The notes beneath the pieces are model-generated. The model worked only from the letters and a program-made list of their open reading frames with translations, ran no database searches and was not told where the DNA came from. A DNA stretch of 64,000 nt from Streptomyces sp. NRRL S-1022 (lineage in GTDB: Bacteria > Actinomycetota > Actinomycetes > Streptomycetales > Streptomycetaceae): positions 154,743 through 218,742 of the forward strand of contig NZ_JOIU01000021.1 of assembly GCF_000720135.1 (NCBI RefSeq), read 5' to 3'. Of the stretch, positions 53,629 through 61,800 are shown one piece after another. Position numbers and translations under genes: made by a program. Position 1 is the first letter of the stretch. Every line of letters starts with the position of its first letter.

Positions 53629-54462
53629 ATGGGGGTGACCGACGGGCCCTTGCGCGTCCTGGCCGTGGACGACGAGGAACCCGCGCTCGCGGAGCTGCTG
53701 TACCTGCTGGGGGAGGACCCCCGGGTCGGCACCGTCGTCCCCGCCCTCACGGCCGGCGAGGCGCTGCGCCGGCTGGGCGGGACAGGGGCGGACGCCTCGG
53801 GCGGCCCGGGCCCAGAGCCCGGCAAGGACGGTGCGGAGGGCTTCGACGTCGTCTTCCTCGACATCGACATGCCCGGCCTGAGCGGTCTCGAACTGGCCCG
53901 GATGCTGGGCGCGTTCCCCGCCCCGCCGCTGATCGTCTTCGTCACCGCGTACGAGGACTTCGCCGTGCGCGCCTTCGACCTCAAGGCCGTCGACTACCTG
54001 CTCAAGCCGCTGCGCAAGGAACGCTTCGCCGAGGCGGTACGGCGGGTCGCCGAGCTGGTCCGGGCCGGGCAGGGCCCCCGCCCGGCGGCCCCCGCGGCCC
54101 CCGGACCCGCGGCACGCCGCGGCGACCAGGTGCCCGTGGAACTGGGCGGCGTCACCCGGTTCGTGCCCCTCGCCGACATCGCCTACGTGGAGGCGCAGGG
54201 CGACTACGCGCGGCTGCACACCGGGCGGGGCAGCCATCTGGTGCGGATACCGCTGTCCACCCTGGAGGAGCAGTGGCGCTCGCACGGCTTCGTGCGGATC
54301 CACCGCAGCCGGCTCGTCGCCCTCGGCCGGATCGAGGAACTGCGGGTCGACGGGGGCAACCTGACGGTACGGATCGGCGACCGGGTGCTCGCCGTGAGCC
54401 GGCGCAACGCCCGGGAACTGCGGGACCTGCTGGCCGGCCGCGCGGCGGGCCGGGTGCGCTGA
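53629..54462 (+). CDS. LytTR-family response regulator
   Basis: A 277-residue regulator. The receiver domain has VLAVDDEEPALAELLYLLGED, phospho-acceptor Asp78 in DVVFLDIDMPGLSG, and the Thr/Lys switch in VFVTAYEDFA...DYLLKPLRKERF. The LytTR DNA-binding domain follows (IAYVEAQGDYARLHTGRGSHLVRIPLSTLEEQW...RIHRSRLVAL). A Gly/Pro linker of about 25 residues separates them. It has no adjacent kinase. LytTR regulators pair with LytS-type kinases such as the one at 1854, but adjacency is lacking. ATG at 53629 has GGAAGGAG 9 bases upstream. Confidence 0.87.
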   Translation: MGVTDGPLRVLAVDDEEPALAELLYLLGEDPRVGTVVPALTAGEALRRLGGTGADASGGPGPEPGKDGAEGFDVVFLDIDMPGLSGLELARMLGAFPAPPLIVFVTAYEDFAVRAFDLKAVDYLLKPLRKERFAEAVRRVAELVRAGQGPRPAAPAAPGPAARRGDQVPVELGGVTRFVPLADIAYVEAQGDYARLHTGRGSHLVRIPLSTLEEQWRSHGFVRIHRSRLVALGRIEELRVDGGNLTVRIGDRVLAVSRRNARELRDLLAGRAAGRVR

Positions 54463-55139
54463 ACCCGCCGGGAGGGTACGGCCACCGGACCGGCGGGTGC
54501 CTTCGGCCATGGTGGCCGAACTCCGACCCGCCGTCACCGGGTGAACGGCGCCTGCCCGCCGTGGCGTTGGTCACGTTCGCGAGGGCGCCGGAAGGGGCAG
54601 GGCTAGTTCCCGGGACGAGCGGGACGGCGAGCCGCCTTGCCGCGCGGGCAGGGATGGGACTTGTGTGGGGGAATGGTGAACCGGGTCCACGGCGGGGCGC
54701 GCTCGGGGTCAGTCGTCGAGGGACGTTAACGGCAGCGTCACAGCGATTCATGGTGCTTCACCGAATGAATACGTATCGTTGTGCGAAAGGACCGGCGAGT
54801 AGGTGGCGAGATCGAAATTGCTCGCCAGCCTTGTGACGTTCGTGCGCGACTGCGTTTCACCACACGTGTAGGCAACACGGACAACTGGGTCACAGGCCAG
54901 GGGGGTTGGTTGATGTCCTTCAGTACACCGGGTTGTGCCGGAGCACCGACGCACGAGCGGTGAGGTGCGCGCTCGTGCCAGAAGGCAGGTCACCACCGGC
55001 GGCCCGCAGCGGCCGGGCCACATGCGCGACGGGGGACGACGGGAGCAGCGTGTGCGCGATTCCGGAAGAAACGATCGACGGGTCAGAGCGACACCCCACG
55101 AGTTCAGAACGCCACCCGATTACACGTCAGAGGTTTGTA
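54463..55139 (+). other. 677-bp intergenic region upstream of the PKS-linked regulator
   Basis: No convincing gene is present. GC falls visibly between about 54720 and 55230, with AT-rich patches such as CGAATGAATACGTATCGTTGTG and GAAATTGCTCGCC, contrasting with the flanks. Short open frames exist but lack codon bias and homology. I take it as the regulatory region of the LuxR gene and the probable left boundary of the polyketide cluster. Confidence 0.5.
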
Positions 55140-56501
55140 GTGCCCCCGCGATATTCAGTCATCAGCGAGCAAACTCTTCTGGAATCGTCTTCCGAGCCAG
55201 GACGTTCTGTCGCACAATCAGCACTCTTCTGGCTCGACGGACGACTCGGCGAAAGCATGGAGTTAGCCGCTGCCGCGTCGGAACCGGCCGGGAGGGACCT
55301 CCCCGTGCGCGAGGCGCCGCTGGAGGCGCGCATCTGGTACGCCACGCTGCTCACGCGTGTCCGCGGCCTCCGGCCGGCGGAACGCCTCCTCACCGGCGGG
55401 CAGCCCGGTGCGCAGTCCGGTGCGCGGTGCGTCGACCCCGGAGCGCAACGCCCCGAGGCACAGGCCGCGCTGCGGCTGTGCGAGGCGGAGATCCATCTCG
55501 CCGGGGGCAGACTGACCGAGGCGACGACAGCGGCCGAAGCCGGGCTCCGGCTCGCCGCCCAGGCCGGGAACCGCGGGCTCCCCCCACGAGGGCACGTGGT
55601 CATGGCCGTGTGCTCGGTGCGCGCCCTTGACCTGACGACCGGCCTGCTCTACGCCAACCGGCTGCGGGACGCGGCGCTGCTCGGACAGGAGAACCTGATG
55701 CCGGGACAGTGCGTCTGGGCCGCCGCCCAGGCCCTGGAGGCGCGCGACGGCATGGAGAGCGTGGCGCACCTGCTGAAGGGCATCCTCCACGACGAGGTGC
55801 TCACCCGCGACCTGCTGGTCTCCCAGCCGGCGGCGGCGCCCTGGCTGGTCCGGGCCGGCCAGCGCCTCGGCGACACCGAACTCGCCGAGCACACCGTGCG
55901 CACGATGGGCCGGCTCGCGCTGATGAACCGCAGTTTCCGCAGTGTGCAGGCTGCCGCCGAGCACGCCACGGGGCTGTTCGCCCGCGACGCGGACGCCCTG
56001 GAGGCCGCGTCGGAGCGGCACCTGGACCCCTGGGCGCGCGCCTCCGCCCTGGAGGACGCGAGCCGGGTGCGCTCCGTGCGCGTCGCGGAACGCGACCGGG
56101 CGGTGGACCTGCTGCGGCGCGCGGCCGACGCCTACCTGGGCGCCGGGGCGTCCCGGGACCTCGCGCGGGTGCAGAGCCGGCTGCGGGAACTGGACGACCA
56201 CGGCGGCCGGCCGGCCCGCGGCCGGACGCGGGTCAGCCGACTCACCGACACCGAGTTCGCGGTGGCCGAACTGGTCAGCCAGGGGCTCACCAACGGCCGG
56301 GTGGGCAGCCAGCTCTACATCTCCCCGCACACGGTGGCCTTCCACCTGAAGAAGATATTCCGCAAGCTCGACGTGACCTCCCGGGTGGAACTGGCCCGCT
56401 CCTGGAACCGGATCCTGGTGGAGGAACGCGGCGACCACGTACGGGAGTCCGGGCCCGATTTCCTGGTCCGGCCCGCCGTGGCCGCCCGGCAGGCCGGGTA
56501 G
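55140..56501 (+). CDS. LuxR-family regulator with a TTA (bldA) codon
   Basis: A 453-residue regulator. A helical, TPR-like N-terminal region (about 370 residues) is followed by a LuxR HTH (VSRLTDTEFAVAELVSQGLTNGRVGSQLYISPHTVAFHLKKIFRKLDVTSRVELARSW). It has no Walker A motif, so it is not a full LAL. Codon 42 (55263-55265) is TTA, the rare leucine codon read by the bldA tRNA, which makes translation depend on development. It stands at the edge of the PKS cluster and is its probable pathway regulator. GTG at 55140 follows AGAGG; the frame stays open to 54906 but that part lacks homology. Confidence 0.8.
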   Translation: MPPRYSVISEQTLLESSSEPGRSVAQSALFWLDGRLGESMELAAAASEPAGRDLPVREAPLEARIWYATLLTRVRGLRPAERLLTGGQPGAQSGARCVDPGAQRPEAQAALRLCEAEIHLAGGRLTEATTAAEAGLRLAAQAGNRGLPPRGHVVMAVCSVRALDLTTGLLYANRLRDAALLGQENLMPGQCVWAAAQALEARDGMESVAHLLKGILHDEVLTRDLLVSQPAAAPWLVRAGQRLGDTELAEHTVRTMGRLALMNRSFRSVQAAAEHATGLFARDADALEAASERHLDPWARASALEDASRVRSVRVAERDRAVDLLRRAADAYLGAGASRDLARVQSRLRELDDHGGRPARGRTRVSRLTDTEFAVAELVSQGLTNGRVGSQLYISPHTVAFHLKKIFRKLDVTSRVELARSWNRILVEERGDHVRESGPDFLVRPAVAARQAG

Positions 56502-56726
56502 CCGCCGGCCGGCGCGGGACCGTCAGCGCAGGTGACGGCTCCGCGCCACCCCCACCATCCCCGCCCTACCAACCTGAGGGATGCCGCCGCGGCGGTCCCC
56601 CCACGTAGCCTCCAGCAAGGGAAGCACCGTTCCGCACCGTGTCGTGCCGTACCGCCGGCGAGCGCCGGCCGGGCGGCACCGGGCGGGTCGCCGAGACAGC
56701 CGTACCGACTGGCCAGGAGTCATGCC

Positions 56727-57362
56727 ATGACCCATCTTCTGCACATCGACGCGAGCATCCGCTCCGGCGAGTCCGTGACGCGGCAGCTCACCGCCGAGTT
56801 CGTCACCCAGTGGCGGCAGAACCACCCCGACGCCGGTTACACCTACCGCGACCTCGGTGCCGAACCGGTTCCGCACATCACGCACGAGATCCGGGAGTGG
56901 CTCTTCGACCCGACCGGCGACCTGCACGGCGTCTCCCCCGAGGAGCAGGCGCTCACCGAGGCGCTGCACGCCGAGGTCCGCGAGGCGACCACCATCGTGT
57001 TCGGCATCCCGATGTACAACTACACGATCCCGTCGTCCGTCAAGACCTGGATCGACCGCCTGGTCACCCCGGCGCACATGGTGCCCCCGGGTGCCGAGTC
57101 CGGCGCGCTGAGCGGCAAGAACGTCATCGTCGTCACCGCTCGCGGCGGCTCCTACGCCCCCGGTACCCCGCGTGAGGGCTGGGACTACCAGGAGCCCTAC
57201 CTGCGGGCCGTGCTGGGCGCCATCGGCCTGGCCGACAACCTGAGGTTCGTGCACGCGGAGCTGACCTTCGCCGCGATCGTGCCCGCCATGGCGCAGCTGA
57301 AGCCGCTGGGCGAGAAGTCCCTCGCCGACGCCCGGGAAAGCCTGCGCAAGCTGGCCGTCTGA
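56727..57362 (+). CDS. FMN-dependent NADH-azoreductase
   Basis: A 211-residue flavodoxin-fold oxidoreductase of the AzoR type: MTHLLHIDASIRSGESVTRQL (FMN phosphate loop) and IPMYNYTIPSSVKTWIDRLVTPAHM, with a C-terminal substrate-cap helix. It reduces quinones or azo compounds with NAD(P)H. It lies 96 bases before the P450 in the same direction, and could act on the polyketide or its aromatic starter. ATG at 56727 follows CAGGAG. Confidence 0.88.
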   Translation: MTHLLHIDASIRSGESVTRQLTAEFVTQWRQNHPDAGYTYRDLGAEPVPHITHEIREWLFDPTGDLHGVSPEEQALTEALHAEVREATTIVFGIPMYNYTIPSSVKTWIDRLVTPAHMVPPGAESGALSGKNVIVVTARGGSYAPGTPREGWDYQEPYLRAVLGAIGLADNLRFVHAELTFAAIVPAMAQLKPLGEKSLADARESLRKLAV

Positions 57363-57457
57363 CCTGTGGCACCACCATCGCGGGCGGGCGCACCCCGGGC
57401 ACGGGTGCGGATTTCCGCGGACGGATACGTTCGCACATACTGTGGGGAAGGTGCTTC

Positions 57458-58651
57458 ATGAGCGAGATGCTGTCCTACGAAGACGTCTGGTCACGCACCC
57501 ATCACTTCGACCCGCCCGCGATCTTCGACAAGCTGCGGGAGGAACACCCGCTCACGCGGATGGCCTACCCGGACGGTCACATCGGCTGGTTCGCCACCAG
57601 CCACCGGATCGTCCGGGAGGTCCTGAGCGACCCCCGTTTCAGCCACAGCCTGGAGATCGGGCACTTCCCCGTCACCAAGTACGGCGCGCCCGTACCGCAG
57701 TTCCCGGCGATGCCCGGCATGTTCATCCACATGGACCCGCCGGACCACACCCGGTTCCGCCGGATGCTGGCGCGGGAGTTCACCGTGCGGCGGATCGCCG
57801 AACTCGCCCCGCACGTCGAGTCGGTGGCCGCCGGGCAGATCGAGGAGATGCGGGCGCAGGGCGCGTCCGCCGACCTGATCACCGCCTTCGCCAGGCCGCT
57901 CGTGCTGCGGGTCCTGTCCGACCTGGTCGGGCTGCCGTGGGAGGAGCGCGAGCGGTACGCCGACGCGCCCGCCATCACCCACGACCCGGACGGCGACGCC
58001 GAGGAGTCGATGGCGGTCTTCCAGCAGGTCGGCGTGCTCATCGGGGAGACCATCGCGCGCAAGCGCCAGGAGCCCGGTGACGACATCATCAGCCGGCTGC
58101 TGGCCGCGGGCGAGCTGACCGACGAGGAACTCGGCAACATCGTGGCCCTGTTGCTGTTCGCGGGCTACGAGACCACCGAGAGCGCTCTCAGTGTCGGCGT
58201 CATGGCGCTGCTGCACCACCCCGAGCAACTCGCCGCCCTGCGCGCCGACCTGTCCCGTGTCGACGCGGCGGTGGAGGAGATCCTCCGCTATGTCACCGTC
58301 AACCAGTACGAGATCTTCCGCACCGCGCTGGAGGACGTCGAATTGGACGGACAGCTGGTGAAGAAGGGGGAGACCGTCACGGTGTCCCTGCCGGCCGCCA
58401 ACCGCGACCCGGCCAAGTACGGCTGCCCCGCCGACCTCGACCTCGGCCGGGACACCGCCGGACACCTGGCGTTCGGCCACGGCATCCACCAGTGCGTCGG
58501 CCAGAACCTGGCCCGCCTCGAACTCCGCACCGGCCTGCGCGCGTTGCTGCAGGCCTTCCCCGACCTGCGGGCGGCCACGCCGGCCGAGGACGTCCCGCTG
58601 CGCACCCGCGGGTCCGTCTTCGGCCTGAAGAGCCTCCCGGTCGCCTGGTGA
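57458..58651 (+). CDS. cytochrome P450
   Basis: A 397-residue class I bacterial P450. Motifs are the I-helix LLFAGYETTESAL (AGxETT), the K-helix ExxR in AVEEILRY, and the heme loop FGHGIHQCVGQNLAR with proximal Cys346. Macrolide-tailoring enzymes are the nearest functional class. The Gly-Tyr in the oxygen-binding groove instead of the more usual His/Asp should be compared with known family members. It is probably responsible for a late hydroxylation of the polyketide. No ferredoxin gene is seen adjacent. ATG at 57458 follows GGGAAGG. Confidence 0.92.
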   Translation: MSEMLSYEDVWSRTHHFDPPAIFDKLREEHPLTRMAYPDGHIGWFATSHRIVREVLSDPRFSHSLEIGHFPVTKYGAPVPQFPAMPGMFIHMDPPDHTRFRRMLAREFTVRRIAELAPHVESVAAGQIEEMRAQGASADLITAFARPLVLRVLSDLVGLPWEERERYADAPAITHDPDGDAEESMAVFQQVGVLIGETIARKRQEPGDDIISRLLAAGELTDEELGNIVALLLFAGYETTESALSVGVMALLHHPEQLAALRADLSRVDAAVEEILRYVTVNQYEIFRTALEDVELDGQLVKKGETVTVSLPAANRDPAKYGCPADLDLGRDTAGHLAFGHGIHQCVGQNLARLELRTGLRALLQAFPDLRAATPAEDVPLRTRGSVFGLKSLPVAW

Positions 58652-58763
58652 GCCTCCGGGTGCCCTGACCGTACGTCCGCCCCTGCTCGACCAGGTCCGG
58701 CGGTACGGCGGGCCGCCGCCCGGGCCGGGCCAGCCCCCCTCCCCCCCCACCCCCGCCCGGCCT

Positions 58764-58786
58764 CCCCCCCGTCCTGCGGGGGGGGG
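58764..58786. repeat. C8/G8 homopolymer hairpin
   Basis: A run of eight C (58764-58771), a 7-base loop and eight G (58779-58786) lie between the P450 and PKS genes, within a longer C-rich tract from 58735. It could act as a terminator and is a likely site of replication slippage or sequencing error. Confidence 0.6.
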
Positions 58787-58827
58787 TCGGCCGTACCCGC
58801 TGCCGCCCTGTGGAAGGAGTCCGAGGC

Positions 58828-61800
58828 GTGCGTTCCGACCTGGTCACACCGCTTGCGGTCACGCTGCACGAGCACGCTCTCCGCATCCCGGAGAAGGTCG
58901 CCTTCGCCGACGGCCGGCGCGCGGTCACCTACGCGGGGCTGGAGGTGCGCACGCGGCGGCTCGCCGGTCACCTCGTCCGCCTCGGGCTGCGCCGCGGCGA
59001 CCGGGTGGCGCTCTGCCTCGGCAACTCCGTCGAGATGGTGGAGGGGTACCTGGCGGTCGTGCGGGCCGGCGGCGTCGGCGTGCCGGTGAACCCGCGGTCC
59101 GCGCCCGCCGAGCTGGAGTACCTCCTCGCCGACAGCGGGGCACGGTTCGTGCTCGCCGGGGCAGGCAGTGCAGTGACGTTTCTTCAGGTGGTGTCGGACA
59201 CCGCCCCGGACACTACCGTCCTGATCGCAGGCGCCACCGACGTGCCGCCGGGCGCCCACGCCTACGACGAGCTCGCGGCCACCGACCCCGGCACGCCCGC
59301 TCCCGACGACCTCGGCCTGGACGAGGTGGCCTGGATGTTCTACACGTCCGGCACCACCGGCCGCCCCAAGGGCGTGCTGTCCACCCAGCGCAACTGCCTC
59401 TGGTCGGTCGCCGCCAGCTACGTCCCCGTCCCGGACCTGCGCCCGGACGACCGGGTGCTGTGGCCGCTGCCGCTCTTCCACAGCCTGTCCCACATCGCCT
59501 GCGTGCTGTCCGTGACCTCCGTCGGCGCCACCGCCCGCCTCACGGACGGCAGTTCCGCCGACGACGTCCTCGACCTGCTGCGCACCGAGCGGGCCACCTT
59601 CCTGGCCGGCGTGCCCACCACCTACCACCACCTCGTCGCCACCGCCCGCCGCACCGGCCTCAGCCTGCCCGACCTGCGCATCGGACTCGTCGGCGGCGCC
59701 GTCACCGGCTCCGAGCTGCGCCGCTCCTTCGAGGAGACCTTCGGCGTCCCGCTGGTCGACGCCTACGGCTCCACCGAGACCTGCGGCGCGATCACCATGA
59801 ACCCGCCGGACGGCGCCCGCGTCGAAGGCTCCTGCGGACTGCCCGTGCCGGGCGTCGACGTCCGCATCGTCGACCCCGCGACCGGGCGCGACGTGCCCGC
59901 CGGGCAGGAGGGCGAGGTCTGGGTCAGCGGCCCCAACGTCATGGTCGGCTACCACAACAGCCCCGACGCGACCCGGGCCGCGCTGCGCGACGGCTGGTTC
60001 CGCACCGGTGACCTGGCCCGCCGCGACGAGGCCGGCTACTTCACCGTCTGCGGCCGGCTCAAGGACCTGATCATCCGCGGCGGCGAGAACATCCACCCCG
60101 ACGAGGTCGAGGCGGTCCTGCGCACCGCGCCCGGGGTCGCCGACGCGGGCGTGGCCGGGGCCGCCCACGACACCCTGGGCGAGGTGCCGGTCGCCTGGCT
60201 GGTCCCCGGACCCGACGGCATCGACCTCGCCGCCGTCCTCGCCCACTGCCGCGCCCGGCTCTCGGCCTACAAGCTCCCCGAACGGATCCACGAGGCCGCC
60301 GCCGTCCCGCGCACCGCCTCCGGGAAGATCGTCCGCCGGCTGCTCGCCGCCCAGCCGTACTGGCCGCTCCACACGGCCGACGGCCACCACGACGCCCTGC
60401 TGACCCCCGCGTGGCTCCCGGCACCGGCCGGCGACGGCCCCGGCCCGGCCGGATGCGCCGTGGCCGGCGAGGACACCACCGGACTCACCGCCGCCCTGCG
60501 CGGCGCCGGGGTCCCCGCGGAACTCCACCCCGACCTGGCGTCCGCGGCCGGTACGGCCCCCGGCCTCACCGTCCTGCTGCCGCCGCCCGCCTCCGCCGAC
60601 CCCCTCACCCAGGCCCGCCTCCTCACCGAGCACATGACCGGCGGGGGCACCCCCGGACCGCTGGTGGTCCTCACCCGGCACGCCACGCCCGCCGGCGACA
60701 CCACGCCCGACCCCGTCGGCGCCGCGCTGTGGGCCGCCGTACGGTCGCTCCAGGCGGACGGACACCGGGAGCTGACCGTCGTCGACCTCGACGCCGACGG
60801 CCCGGACCCGCGGACCCTGCTCGCCGCCGTCACCTCCGGTGAACCGCAACTCGCGGTGCGCGGCGACCGGTTGCTGGTGCCCCGGCTGCTGCGCACCCCC
60901 GTGGACGGCCGGCCCCGCCCCGCCGCCGCCCGCACCGGCACCGTCGTCGTCACCGGCACGGACACGCCCGCCGGCGCCGCGCTCGCCCACCACCTCGCCG
61001 CTGTGCACGGGGCCGCCCGGCTGCTCCTCGTCCACGCGCCCGGCACGACCGACCGCACCGACCCCGACGCCTGGCCCGCCGGCACCCGCACCCGCGCCGT
61101 CGCCGCCGACGGGTCCGGCCTGGCCGCCGCCCTGGCGGAGGCCCACCCGGTCGGCGCCGTGGTGCACGCGGCCGACGACCCGGCACTGGCCCGCACCCTG
61201 GACGAACTCCTCGACGACAGCGCCGAGTTCATCACCGTCACCGACGGCTCCGCGACCCTGGGCGCACCCGGCGACCCGGACCGGGCGGTGCGCGGCGCCG
61301 TCACCGAGGCGGTCACCCACGCCCGCCGGCTGCGGGGCCCGGCCGCCGCCACCCTCACCTGGGCGCCCGACGGGGGCACCGGCCAACTCGCCGACCTGCT
61401 CGCCGCGTTCGACGTCCTCCTGGCCGGCCGGGCCCCGGCCCTCTTCGCCCCCCGCCCGGCCCTGCCCGACCCGTCCCGGCCGGTCCCCGCGCTCCTGCGC
61501 GCCCTGGCCGAACCACCGGCCCCGCAGGCCCGCCCCGACGCCACCGTCACCGCCGCCCTGCGCGCACGCCTCGCCGACCTGGACGAGCGAGCCCAACTGG
61601 CCCTGCTCGAGGGTCTCGTCAGCGCACAGGCGGCCACCGTCCTGCACGGCCCCGACGCGGCACCCCTCCCGGCCGACCGCGCCTTCCGCGACCTGGGCCT
61701 GACCTCCGTCGCCGTCGTCGCCCTGCGCGACCGGCTGACCGAGCACACCGGGCTGCGCCTGCCCACCACCGTGACCTTCGACCACCCGACCCCGCGGGAG

